Below, one piece after another: positions 5,801-12,931 of a stretch of 21,871 nt of DNA. The stretch lies in IMG/VR virus record IMGVR_UViG_3300007351_000317, positions 1-21,871 of that record, one strand, 5' to 3'. This DNA is from a virus. How positions within the stretch are numbered: position 1 is the stretch's first letter; each line of letters starts with the position of its first letter. The notes under the pieces were generated by a model, which saw nothing but the letters and a program-made list of their open reading frames with translations, was not told the DNA's origin and did not search any database. The position numbers and the translations under genes are program-made.

Positions 5801-6718
5801 CTATAAATTCCAATTTGCCACCGGGCTGGCGTGGTGGTGGCGCGCTTCGATGTCGGCCTGGGCGATGGAGAGATAGCGTTTGACCATATCCATCGAGGTG
5901 TGCCCGAGCAGGATTTGCAGGGTATAGGGATCGCCGCCGTTGCGCAGGTAGGTGATGGCGAAGGTGTGACGGAAACGGTGGCAGGTGACAGCGTGCACGC
6001 CGGCGTGCTCTCCGATGGATTGGAGCTGTTTGGTCAGGCGGGTGCGAGTGAGGGTGCGCCCGGCGGCTTCGAAAAGCGGGGCGTTGATCGGCTCATCTTT
6101 GCGGGGCAGCAGGTAGCGCCAAATCGCCTGCCCGGTCTGGGCGACGAACGGAAGAGTGCGTTCCTTAGCCCCCTTGCCGAAGACGCGGATGCGGCGGTTG
6201 CGCAGATCGAGCTGGTTGATTTTGGCTTCGGCAAGCTCAGAGGCGCGCATGCCGGTATCGAGCAGCAGCAGGATGATGGCGCGGTTGCGGTCCACGTTGG
6301 GCAGGGAGTGGTTGGAGGCTTTTTTGCCCGGGCGTTTGTATTTATTGGTGCGCTCCAGGCTGTTGAGCATGGCCTGCAGATCGGCCTGGGTGTAGGGGGC
6401 GATGGTGCGTTTCTCCGGCTCGGGTGGATCCACGCGGCGGACGGTGTGCTCGTGCACCAAGTTTTCCTTGAGCGCCCAGGTCCATAGGGCCGATAGGCCG
6501 GTGTGGTAGTTCAGGGCGGTTTTGGCGGAGACGGGCTGGGCGGCAATGAACTGGGTAATCTGGCGGCGGGTGATGGTCTCCAAGGGCGGGTCATCATCCA
6601 GCCAGCGGCTGAATTTGCGATAGGTGGTGAAATAGTCACTGAGGGTGTGTTTGCTCAGGCGGCGGGCCTGGCAATAGAGCTCGAAGCCTTCGAGGGCCTG
6701 GGTAAAGGTGATTTGCAT
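5801..6718 (-). CDS. Xer-like tyrosine recombinase
   Basis: A complete 305-residue tyrosine recombinase. The N-terminal core-binding (SAM-like) domain spans about 1-95, and the catalytic domain has all conserved residues: R158 (TGMRASEL), K182 (FGKGAK), H247 and R250 (HRFRH), H273 (LLGHTS) and nucleophile Y282 (RYLSIA). It lacks the extra arm-binding domain of classical phage integrases, so it resembles XerC/XerD or plasmid resolvases. A GGAGG Shine-Dalgarno lies 8 bases before the ATG. It lies just downstream of the classical integrase. Multimer resolution or an alternative integration route are both possible. It starts about 220 bp past the integrase stop, so it may be transcribed with it or alone. 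Confidence 0.88.
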   Translation of the reverse strand: MQITFTQALEGFELYCQARRLSKHTLSDYFTTYRKFSRWLDDDPPLETITRRQITQFIAAQPVSAKTALNYHTGLSALWTWALKENLVHEHTVRRVDPPEPEKRTIAPYTQADLQAMLNSLERTNKYKRPGKKASNHSLPNVDRNRAIILLLLDTGMRASELAEAKINQLDLRNRRIRVFGKGAKERTLPFVAQTGQAIWRYLLPRKDEPINAPLFEAAGRTLTRTRLTKQLQSIGEHAGVHAVTCHRFRHTFAITYLRNGGDPYTLQILLGHTSMDMVKRYLSIAQADIEARHHHASPVANWNL

Positions 6719-6846
6719 CCGTGTATCCTCCGGTCTGTGCAGGTTTGCACTGATAATTTACTGGACAGCGCTGATAATTATTTGCGCTGTTTTTTTTGAC
6801 CGGAGACGGCGAACCGTGTGTTGTCTGGTGGGGGGTGTTTTGGCGA

Positions 6847-6918
6847 TTTTTGGCGTTTTTTGCATTTTTACCCCCCCATATCTGGGGGTATGTTGGAGGC
6901 CTCAAATAGCGCCAAAAA
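6847..6918. repeat. Symmetrical inverted-repeat element between the two recombinases
   Basis: TTTTTGGCG (6847-6855) and its complement CGCCAAAAA (6910-6918) flank a central hairpin TACCCCC...GGGGGTA (6869-6890). The region between recombinase genes (6719-6942) is otherwise gene-free. The nested symmetry suggests a protein-binding or recombination site. No T-run makes it a convincing terminator on either strand. Confidence 0.4.
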
Positions 6919-6942
6919 ACTGTTTTTCGGCCGATTTTGCTA

Positions 6943-8091
6943 TTATTTTTCTGATTTTTCCGTCTCCACGCTCCATTCCACCGGCGCGACCAGCTCATCC
7001 ATCATGTCGCCCACGCCGGCATCCAACCCTGGGATCAGGTGCCCGTAGATATCCAGCGTGATGGAGACACGCGCGTGCCCCAGTATCCTGGAGACGACGA
7101 TTGGCGGTCGCCCGTGGCTGAGCATGATGGCCGCTGCCGTGTGGCGCAGATCGTGGAAGCGGATCGGTTTGACGCCAGCAGCCTGGACCAGCGGTTTGAA
7201 ATAGCGATCCACCAGATTTTTATGGTGCACCGGCGTGCCGGTGGTGGATGTAAATATCAGCCCATGCTCCAACCATCCGCTGCCCGCCAGGCGCCGCTCA
7301 CGCGCCTGCAGCGCCAGGTGGGCGCGCAGCACGTCCAGGGTGCCGGCGCCCAGGCTGATCGTGCGTTTGGCGCGGGCGGTTTTTTGCGGTCCGAAGATCT
7401 CGTCTCCGGAGCGCAGCAATTGGCGCTGGATGCGTAACTGCCCGCCCGTCCAATCCAGGTCGCTCCACTGCAGGCCGCACAACTCCATCTGCCGGCCGCC
7501 GCTCACGATGGCCAAATAAAATAATGCATATAACCGGTTGCCGCGCGCCGCCATCAGGAAACGATTGGCCTCGGTCTCGCTCCAGAATTTCATTTCCTGC
7601 GCCGGCGCGGCCGGCGGCCTGGCTGCATCGCTCGGGTTGCGGGCGGCCAGCCCGGTCTCCACGGCGCGCCGGAGCGCCTCGTGCAGCACAGCGTGCATTT
7701 TGATGAGCGTGTGCGCGCCGACCCCGGCGCGAGTGAGCTCGTCGTAGCAAAATTGCACCAGGTCGGGCGAGAGGTCCTTGACCAGCGCGTCGCCGATGGA
7801 AGGGATCAAATATTTGTCGATCAGTAATTTATAGTGGGAGTAGGTGCTAGCTCGCAGCGATCCCTGCACGCCGGCCAGCCAGCGCTGCAGGTGATCGGCC
7901 AGACTGACACGCGCCTGGTCGTAGGTCAATCCCATCCCGATCTGGCCGGTGGTTTTGCGCAGCCATTCGGCCACAACGCTCCGTTTGGTGTGCGTTTTGG
8001 AGAGACGTTTGCCCCCAACAGAGACCTGGGCGCGCCATTTGCCGTCCGCCCGTTTGTAGATGGTGCCCTCACCGTGGCCTCGTTTTGCCAT
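6943..8091 (-). CDS. int: Phage integrase, tyrosine recombinase with arm-binding domain
   Basis: A 382-residue integrase with three domains. An N-terminal AP2-like arm-binding domain (1-45: GHGEGTIYKRADGKWRAQV) is followed by a core-binding domain (about 60-160) and a catalytic domain. The last has R200 (SGGRQMEL), K237 (PQKTAR), H313 and R316 (RFHDLRHT), H339 (ILGHAR) and nucleophile Y349 (LDIYGHL). All catalytic positions are present. I prefer the ATG at 8091; a GTG at 8142 would lie deep inside the upstream excisionase gene. The classical integrase-with-excisionase order suggests this enzyme acts on the attP-like site at 2173-2475, although that site is unusually far (4.5 kb) from the gene. 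Confidence 0.9.
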   Translation of the reverse strand: MAKRGHGEGTIYKRADGKWRAQVSVGGKRLSKTHTKRSVVAEWLRKTTGQIGMGLTYDQARVSLADHLQRWLAGVQGSLRASTYSHYKLLIDKYLIPSIGDALVKDLSPDLVQFCYDELTRAGVGAHTLIKMHAVLHEALRRAVETGLAARNPSDAARPPAAPAQEMKFWSETEANRFLMAARGNRLYALFYLAIVSGGRQMELCGLQWSDLDWTGGQLRIQRQLLRSGDEIFGPQKTARAKRTISLGAGTLDVLRAHLALQARERRLAGSGWLEHGLIFTSTTGTPVHHKNLVDRYFKPLVQAAGVKPIRFHDLRHTAAAIMLSHGRPPIVVSRILGHARVSITLDIYGHLIPGLDAGVGDMMDELVAPVEWSVETEKSEK

Positions 8092-8269
8092 TATTTGTGG
8101 TATGAGATTCGATAAATTTTTCGAGGTCCGCGCGCCGGACACGCACCGTATTGCCGAAGCGCACCGCCGGCAACTCGCGTCCCATCAGCCGGTAGGCCTG
8201 GGTGCGGCTGACGCCCAGGATCGCGGCCACGTCGGCCGGTTTCAATAAGCGCTCGATTTCCTCATCCAT
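8069..8269 (-). CDS. Excisionase-like HTH protein
   Basis: A 66-residue MerR/excisionase-family (HTH_17) DNA-binding protein. Its helix-turn-helix LLKPADVAAILGVSRTQAYR (8-27) and wing AVRFGNTVRVRRADLEKFIE are near-perfect family matches. Proteins of this size directly before an integrase act as Xis or AlpA-like directionality factors that bend attP/attR DNA. The 3' end overlaps the integrase start by 23 bases. There is no clear Shine-Dalgarno, and the upstream gene stops only 6 bases away, so translation is probably coupled. Confidence 0.87.
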   Translation of the reverse strand: MDEEIERLLKPADVAAILGVSRTQAYRLMGRELPAVRFGNTVRVRRADLEKFIESHTTNNGKTRPR

Positions 8270-8275
8270 TGTATA

Positions 8276-8464
8276 TCATCGATACGATTTCGTCTCTTTT
8301 ATGCGGTCCACCTGACCGTTTGCAATCACCAGCGTGATCTCGCCGTAGCCGCTGTCGGTGATCTCCCGCAGCGCGTTGGCCAGGCGCTCCAGTTGATCCA
8401 GGCTCAGATACAGCGGCAGGCGGTGCAGTGCGGTCGGGGCGCGTTTCTCGGTGGTTTCCATCAT
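8276..8464 (-). CDS. Small DUF2292/YezD-like protein
   Basis: A 62-residue protein. Its C-terminal half, GYGEITLVIANGQVDRIKET (39-58), matches the DUF2292 (YezD-like) pattern of a short beta hairpin, 'x-G-x-[IV]-T-[IL]-V-I-x-[DN]-G-x-[IV]-x-x-I-[EK]'. The N-terminal half is an amphipathic helix (LSLDQLERLANALREIT). Such proteins are widespread and uncharacterised. It is the first gene of the presumed xis-int operon, with a promoter-like sequence near 8552-8580. No clear Shine-Dalgarno; M1 and M2 are adjacent ATG codons. Confidence 0.6.
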   Translation of the reverse strand: MMETTEKRAPTALHRLPLYLSLDQLERLANALREITDSGYGEITLVIANGQVDRIKETKSYR

Positions 8465-8551
8465 GCAATAAATTTTTCACCTAGCGGAGCTGTTATCGGC
8501 GTCAAATGCCAGCACAGCCGATAGTAAATCGGATGGCGACCGGATATGATT

Positions 8552-8580
8552 AATCTATGCGTGTGGTATACACACCACAA
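8552..8580 (-). promoter_or_regulatory. Possible promoter with embedded operator for the xis-int operon
   Basis: On the minus strand -35 TTGTGG (8580-8575), a 17-bp spacer and -10 TAGATT (8557-8552) face the DUF2292 gene. The inverted repeat TGTGGT-N6-ACCACA (8562-8579) fills the spacer and overlaps the -35, as an operator would. Both hexamers deviate from consensus, so the promoter call is tentative; the dyad is plain. Confidence 0.45.
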
Positions 8581-8673
8581 ACAGTGCTGCTCTGATCGGC
8601 TTATTTTCGTTGGGCCTCTACGTGTCATCTTCTGTCATCCTCCATAGCTCCTCTAATACAAGTAACCATCATT

Positions 8674-9141
8674 TCACCTTCCATAATCCCACTCCCACAA
8701 ACCCTGCCGCCCCCTCGCCGCCACCGGTGCCTCCAACCGCACCACATTCTCCAGCACCCACCCCCACCTCCCCGACGAATAATCCCCAAACTCCCCCTCC
8801 TCGAAAGATATCCAGCGCCAGCGCGGATCGATCTGACGCTGCCGCTCCATATCCTCCGCCATACACACCCTAAACTGCTCCGCAGGCACACAATCCACCA
8901 GCTCACACGTCGCCACGATTACCCCCCGCGGCAGCGTAATCTCGCCCTCCAATAACCACCGAATAAGTGCAGAGCGAAACGGATCCCGGAAACATAACAA
9001 CTGCGCCTCCTGCGGAAACCGCAGCGCCGCACGAATCGCCAGCGGCCCCCGGTAATCCGTTTTCCAACTCCGCGTCTCAACCAGTTTTGCCATGATCGCC
9101 ACCAACGTCGCCCAGGGCTGCCACATACTAAGCGCCTTCAT
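8674..9141 (-). CDS. ASCH domain protein
   Basis: A 155-residue ASCH (ASC-1 homology) protein. The N-terminus is diagnostic: MKALSMWQPWATLVA (1-15), VETRSWKTDYRGPLAIRAA (21-39). GVIVATCELVDC (73-84) and a C-terminal FGDYSSGRWGWVLENV (118-133) follow. ASCH folds resemble PUA domains and bind RNA or nucleotides; family members include RNA-binding and N4-acetylcytidine amidohydrolase enzymes, and phages often carry them. A GGAGG Shine-Dalgarno 6 bases before the ATG fixes the start. It lies downstream of the DUF5131 gene. Confidence 0.88.
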   Translation of the reverse strand: MKALSMWQPWATLVAIMAKLVETRSWKTDYRGPLAIRAALRFPQEAQLLCFRDPFRSALIRWLLEGEITLPRGVIVATCELVDCVPAEQFRVCMAEDMERQRQIDPRWRWISFEEGEFGDYSSGRWGWVLENVVRLEAPVAARGRQGLWEWDYGR

Positions 9142-9159
9142 CCATCGCCTCCAATCCGT

Positions 9160-9243
9160 TCAATCCGTAGTAAGGTTTACCGGCAAATCCGTTGACAGCC
9201 TCCTCACATAATTCCGGCTGGTCACCACTTTGTACCCGTCCTC
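9160..9243 (-). pseudogene. 3' remnant of the gene at 10295-10459
   Basis: Read on the minus strand this stretch begins EDGYKVVTSRNYVR, identical to the C-terminal part of the 54-residue gene at 10295-10459, then continues in frame as RLSTDLPVNLTTD to a TGA at 9162-9160. It has no start codon. It includes the left copy of a perfect 43-bp repeat and is probably the displaced original end of that gene, cut off when the DUF5131 gene entered. Confidence 0.7.
9201..9243. repeat. 43-bp direct repeat, copy A
   Basis: Identical over 43 bp to 10306-10348. It begins TCCTCACATAATTCC on the plus strand and lies 8 bases beyond the stop of the DUF5131 gene. Confidence 0.95.
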
Positions 9244-9251
9244 GATACAAG

Positions 9252-10295
9252 TTAGCACGGGAACTCATTCCACTCCCGCCCATCCAACAGCCTGCCGGCG
9301 GCCCTCTTGCCTACTCGACGCATGATCGTAAATGGCGGTATTGCGACTTTGATCATGCCACCATTGAGCATTCGTTCACCGGTTGCATCCAGCAAAATAT
9401 CATCCTTTGCCATCCAATATTTTTGCGTCCAATGATCATAGTTTTGATACTGTAGAAAAACAGGCTCATCAGTCAATAAATTTGTTCCAGTCGACCCAAA
9501 TTCTCCCCACTGCTTGAAAAAGAAAGGCACTCCACCCGCCTGACATTGATCCCGTAACGACCGCGCCCAATCCGGGTGCATCGGCCTCGCCCCCGGCCCG
9601 CTCTCGCCGCCGACGATGACCCAGTCGAGAACAGCGTTAGAGTCTTCACCAGATCCACCGCAGCTACCGCATACTCCGACGCCATCAGGGGAAAAATAAT
9701 GGCCCGCTGTTTCACCAGCGCCCGCACATTCGAGACACTGTCCCATTCCAACCGAACCAATTGAGCTAAAATCCACCGAACCCAGCAGCGGCTCGCAGCT
9801 CACAAACCGCACGGCCGCTGGCGTTTGCAGAAGCCACGGGATGCGCTCATCCGCTGCCTGCTGATTCTCGACAGAGACGCCCAACCAAACGTTCGGCAGA
9901 GGCTTGTCATATAGTGCATATCCCGTCACCCAATGCCACATCCGCTCCGAGCGTTTTGTGAGTACCTGGTAAACGTGTTGTGGCGTCTTTTCCATTACTC
10001 GCCAAACATCGGCGATAAAATGCCGGTCTACCGTCTCGTGAAACAGATCGCTCATGCTATTCACGAATACCCGCCGTGGCGTTTTCAACCGCAATGGCTC
10101 ATCCAGCCGCTCCGGATGCAGGCGCACATCCGTAAACCTGCGCGGGCTGCCGTCAGCGTTCTGTGGATACTGCTTCGCCCAAAAACGGTTCGCTATCGTC
10201 TCGGCGTAACAGTGCTTACAGCCTCGGGAAACCTTATTGCATCCCGTCACCGGGTTCCACACAACGTCCGTCCATTCGATTTTTGATTTAGCCAT
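9252..10295 (-). CDS. DUF5131 (phage Gp37/Gp68) family protein
   Basis: A 347-residue member of the phage Gp37/Gp68 (DUF5131) family. The N-terminal signature IEWTDVVWNPVTGC (6-19) continues NKVSRGCKHCYAE, giving C19-x6-C26-x2-C29, a cysteine arrangement like radical-SAM/iron-sulfur proteins. RVFVNSMSDLFHE, YQVLTKR, VWLGVSVE and DWVIVGGESGPGARP are further family motifs. A DnaJ-type zinc ribbon (CLECAGAGE ... CGSCGGSGE) is inserted before DWVIVGGES. Enzymatic activity is not established. The ATG at 10295 shares one base with the upstream stop (TGATG). The whole gene lies between two perfect 43-bp direct repeats, so it is probably a recent insertion. Confidence 0.88.
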   Translation of the reverse strand: MAKSKIEWTDVVWNPVTGCNKVSRGCKHCYAETIANRFWAKQYPQNADGSPRRFTDVRLHPERLDEPLRLKTPRRVFVNSMSDLFHETVDRHFIADVWRVMEKTPQHVYQVLTKRSERMWHWVTGYALYDKPLPNVWLGVSVENQQAADERIPWLLQTPAAVRFVSCEPLLGSVDFSSIGSVGMGQCLECAGAGETAGHYFSPDGVGVCGSCGGSGEDSNAVLDWVIVGGESGPGARPMHPDWARSLRDQCQAGGVPFFFKQWGEFGSTGTNLLTDEPVFLQYQNYDHWTQKYWMAKDDILLDATGERMLNGGMIKVAIPPFTIMRRVGKRAAGRLLDGREWNEFPC

Positions 10296-10459
10296 CACAT
10301 CGCCTTCCTCACATAATTCCGGCTGGTCACCACTTTGTACCCGTCCTCAAACTCCACCAGGCAGCTATTCATCCGCCCGCGCACCAGCACCCGGCAGCGC
10401 TGGCCGTAGCGCTCGGGCAGGCGGGTGCGTACGCGCCAGTAGTAGGGGTAGGCGGTCAT
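10295..10459 (-). CDS. Small basic hypothetical protein
   Basis: A 54-residue basic protein rich in Arg and Tyr: MTAYPYYWRVRTRLPERYG, then RCRVLVRGRMNSCLVEFEDG and KVVTSRNYVRKAM. The strand pattern VLVRGRM...CLVEFEDGYKVVTSRNYVR resembles a small SH3/KOW-type beta barrel as found in some RNA- or DNA-binding proteins; this is only a structural impression. The start at 10459 overlaps the methylase stop as ATGA. Its 3' end is the right copy of the 43-bp repeat, and a truncated second copy of its C-terminus lies at 9160-9243. Confidence 0.65.
   Translation of the reverse strand: MTAYPYYWRVRTRLPERYGQRCRVLVRGRMNSCLVEFEDGYKVVTSRNYVRKAM
10306..10348. repeat. 43-bp direct repeat, copy B
   Basis: Perfect copy of 9201-9243, 1,105 bp away, within the 3' end of the small basic gene and 10 bases before the DUF5131 start. 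Confidence 0.95.
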
Positions 10460-11277
10460 ACCAACCTCGGCTGCACCACCGCCCCCGGTGAAATCCAGAT
10501 ACATTCTGTCGCAGTCTTGATCCCGTTATCTTTTGCCGCTCGGCGATCCACCCTGGTCCACCCTGCGAACAGTTCATCATACAAATCAGATGGATATCCA
10601 GAAATAATTGCCATTCCTTTTATTTCACTAACTACCCGGGCCAGTTCGCGATGTTCATCGTCCGTCATGTCAAAACGGTATCCATCACGCATCCATCGAT
10701 AACAGCGCGTATCCTGAACGTATGGGGGGTCTAAATAAAATAGCGTCTCCGGAGAGTCATATCGCAGAATTATTTTCTGATATGGATCGCACTCAATATG
10801 CACCTGTTTCAGACGACGTACTATGCCCCAGAGATGGTCAACGTTGTTGAAATCATCTACAGGAGTTCTGTATCTAGTCCTGCGACTCATAAAACGCCAA
10901 CCGCCTGGTTCGTTTACCCCCGCGCGCCCACGGCCCTGCCAACTCCATATATAAAATCGACGTGCCCGCTCCAGCGCATCAAGATCAATATCGTCTTGCT
11001 GCGATAACAAAAATTCTTCCCGGGAATACGGCGTCAAATCAATAGCAGCAATCAAATCTGCCGGACGCTCCCGTAGTATCCTAAAAAAGTTGACTACCTG
11101 ACCATTCAAATCGTTGTAAACTTCAATGAACGACGGATGTTTACGCAAAATAACGCTAGCCCCTCCGCCAAATGGCTCAACATACGTGGTATGTCCTGGA
11201 AAATGCTGAATAATCCAGGGAGCAAGTTTCCATTTGCCACCGTGATACCTCAACGCCGGTCTCGTTATACCTGCCAA
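10456..11277 (-). CDS. dam: D12-class N6-adenine DNA methyltransferase
   Basis: A 273-residue Dam/D12-class methyltransferase that transfers a methyl group from S-adenosylmethionine to adenine N6. Motifs in order: ALRYHGGK (8-15), the AdoMet loop VEPFGGGA (33-40), EVYNDLN (52-58), the catalytic DPPY (183-186), and TDDEHRELARVV in the C-terminal part. No restriction partner is nearby, so it is an orphan methylase, as in many phages, probably for protection from host restriction or for replication or packaging control. The start is TTG at 11277: no ATG fits, and a strong GGAGG Shine-Dalgarno lies 6 bases upstream. Target sequence cannot be read from the gene. Confidence 0.92.
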   Translation of the reverse strand: MAGITRPALRYHGGKWKLAPWIIQHFPGHTTYVEPFGGGASVILRKHPSFIEVYNDLNGQVVNFFRILRERPADLIAAIDLTPYSREEFLLSQQDDIDLDALERARRFYIWSWQGRGRAGVNEPGGWRFMSRRTRYRTPVDDFNNVDHLWGIVRRLKQVHIECDPYQKIILRYDSPETLFYLDPPYVQDTRCYRWMRDGYRFDMTDDEHRELARVVSEIKGMAIISGYPSDLYDELFAGWTRVDRRAAKDNGIKTATECIWISPGAVVQPRLV

Positions 11278-11308
11278 ATCACACCTCCGCTAATTCACAT
11301 TAGCGCGG

Positions 11309-11446
11309 CTACCAACCATGCCGCGCCAGTATCCCCTCGATCTCATCCACCATCCAACTCGGCAGGCTCACGCCGTCGGCCTGCAAAGTCTGCCTGTCAC
11401 CTAGCTCCGATTTATGCACCGCGGTGCCGTCGGCCTGCGCGATCAC
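11309..11446 (-). CDS. Small hypothetical protein between ParB and the methylase
   Basis: A 45-residue reading frame, unrecognised. It starts at a GTG overlapping the parB stop (GTGA) and ends with TAG 31 bases before the methylase. The peptide includes KSELGDRQTLQADGVSLPSW and ends VDEIEGILARHGW. It fills an otherwise empty gap, which supports it. The frame stays open upstream to a second GTG at 11482. Probably real but weakly supported because it is so short. Confidence 0.45.
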   Translation of the reverse strand: MIAQADGTAVHKSELGDRQTLQADGVSLPSWMVDEIEGILARHGW

Positions 11447-12627
11447 GCGGTACCCGTGGCCGTGATGGTCGACTCGGCCCACGTCGGCGGCGCCGGAGGC
11501 TCTGGTTCAGGTTCTGGAGCTGGAGCTGGTTTGGGCTCGGTTTTGGCCGCCGTGGGCGCAGGCAGTGGAGCGGGTGGGAAAATCTCCTGCTCATCGAGTT
11601 CATCCACCGGCGCGCCATCCGCCGGCAGAAATCCTCCAATTGCCTCGCCCGGGTCGGCCTTCTCCGGGCGCTCGAATTCCTCGACCTGTATCTGCGGCTG
11701 CGGAGCGGGTTTCTGTTCAGTTTTTTGCGGCGAACGCTGAGCATTCGCCATCTCCGAAAAGGCGAGATTTTTGATCTGGAAACACCCCGGCGCAGCGCAC
11801 AATGTCTGCGAACTCTCGGAGTTCGCGCTGCCGCGCCTGATAGTCGTTTTGCAGCCGGCGCAGCGCACCGATTTCGCTTTCCCGGCCAGATTGTGGAACG
11901 CTAGATCGAGGGGCCAGCGCGCCGTGCTCAGCGGGATGCTGTAGCGGCTGATCAGATCGCTGATGCGCTCGCGCAGCTCATCCGACGAGGCGCCATCCAG
12001 CGCCGCCTGGCGGATATTCGCCGGGCGCACCCGCTCGACCATCGAATTGGAGGCCGCCTCCAGCAGCGTCTCGGGCAGGTCCATCAGCGGCGCCAGCGCC
12101 GAGGCCGCCCGGGTGGAAATCAGCCCGCTGTGCAGCGCCTGGCGCAGCGGCTCATCCAATTTCTGCAGCGCCAGCAAATTCGTGACCGTCGAGCGTGCAA
12201 TCTGCATGCGTTCGGCGACCTGCTCCTGCGTCCAGCCGAAATCGTCGATGCGTTTCTGGATCGCCAGCACCCGCTCCCAGGGCGAATGGTCGCGGCGCTG
12301 CTCGTTTTCCGTCCAGGCCAGGTCCGCCATGTCCTCATCGGAGAGCGGGCGCACGTCCACCGGGAGGTTCTCGAATTTTCCCGGCGTGGTCGAATATTCG
12401 CCGCTCTGGTGCAGCCAGCGATAGGCTGCCAGGCGGCGGTGTCCGATGGCCAGCTCGACCTGGCCGCTGCCGTCGTCATCCGCCAGCACGCGCCCGACCG
12501 GCGTCTGGATCAGGCCGATCTTGGCGATGCTCAGCGCCAATTCCCGGATCGATTGCGCATCCGGGTCGCCCTGGCGCGTCTGCCATGGGTTAGGATAAAC
12601 TTTTTTGAGCGGAATGTAGTGGATCAT
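11443..12627 (-). CDS. parB: ParB/RepB/Spo0J family protein
   Basis: A 394-residue ParB-family protein. The N-terminal domain shows IPLKKVYPNPWQTRQ (5-19), GLIQTPVGRV (38-47), the nucleotide-binding box GHRRLAA (62-68) and ENEQRRD (107-113). A helix-turn-helix follows (GWTQEQVAERMQIARSTVTN, 131-150). Unusual additions are a zinc-binding-like region (CAGC ... CAAPGC) and a long Pro/Glu/Ala-rich tail of about 100 residues. No ParA is encoded here, so it may be a solo ParB used in replication, regulation or lysogenic plasmid maintenance. An AGGAGGAG Shine-Dalgarno precedes the ATG. AATT-type palindromes lie directly upstream. Confidence 0.88.
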   Translation of the reverse strand: MIHYIPLKKVYPNPWQTRQGDPDAQSIRELALSIAKIGLIQTPVGRVLADDDGSGQVELAIGHRRLAAYRWLHQSGEYSTTPGKFENLPVDVRPLSDEDMADLAWTENEQRRDHSPWERVLAIQKRIDDFGWTQEQVAERMQIARSTVTNLLALQKLDEPLRQALHSGLISTRAASALAPLMDLPETLLEAASNSMVERVRPANIRQAALDGASSDELRERISDLISRYSIPLSTARWPLDLAFHNLAGKAKSVRCAGCKTTIRRGSANSESSQTLCAAPGCFQIKNLAFSEMANAQRSPQKTEQKPAPQPQIQVEEFERPEKADPGEAIGGFLPADGAPVDELDEQEIFPPAPLPAPTAAKTEPKPAPAPEPEPEPPAPPTWAESTITATGTA

Positions 12628-12640
12628 AAGCTCCTCCTGT

Positions 12641-12686
12641 TTTCAATTTCGAAATTGAAAATTGCAATTTGCAAATTTCAATTTGC
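12641..12686. repeat. AATT palindromic repeat, site 1
   Basis: Contains the perfect 20-bp palindrome TTTCAATTTCGAAATTGAAA (12641-12660), then further AATTGCAATT and AATTTGCAAATT dyads. It lies between parB and the upstream gene and overlaps the last codons of that gene. Confidence 0.8.
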
Positions 12687-12914
12687 CTCTCTGCCATTTC
12701 TCAGCTTGCGCCGCGTTGCCTGTCCAATTAACATAACCGGCGCCCGGCTCTCATCCAGCGTACTGGCCACCTCGCTGATCGCCGCCGTCATCGTCGGCGC
12801 CTCGATGCGCGCAATCTGCTCCAATGCCCGCGCGACGCGCCTCATTTGCCGGTCGATGCGCTGCAAAATATCGAGCATTGCCAAAAATGTAATTGCCCAA
12901 ATCGCATATTTCAT
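12678..12914 (-). CDS. Small N-terminally anchored membrane protein
   Basis: A 78-residue protein with an N-terminal hydrophobic segment (MKYAIWAITFLAMLDILQ), then a charged helix likely to form a coiled coil (RIDRQMRRVARALEQIARIE) and a basic C-terminus. The ATG at 12914 has a GGAGG Shine-Dalgarno 4 bases upstream; a longer start at 12938 does not. It sits between the initiator and parB. Function unknown. Confidence 0.62.
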   Translation of the reverse strand: MKYAIWAITFLAMLDILQRIDRQMRRVARALEQIARIEAPTMTAAISEVASTLDESRAPVMLIGQATRRKLRNGREAN

Positions 12915-12931
12915 GGTTCCTCCGAATAAAC

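Noticed and set aside
5831-6487. Plus-strand 218-residue frame opposite the recombinase
   Set aside because: All recombinase catalytic motifs are in the minus frame; the plus frame is Gly/Val-rich and featureless.
8610-8906. Proline-rich and tryptophan-rich frames opposite the ASCH gene
   Set aside because: They are shadows of the ASCH coding region with biased, low-complexity composition and no ribosome site.
9201-10348. Insertion sequence bounded by the 43-bp repeats
   Set aside because: The enclosed gene is DUF5131, not a transposase, there are no terminal inverted repeats, and 43 bp is too long for a normal target-site duplication.
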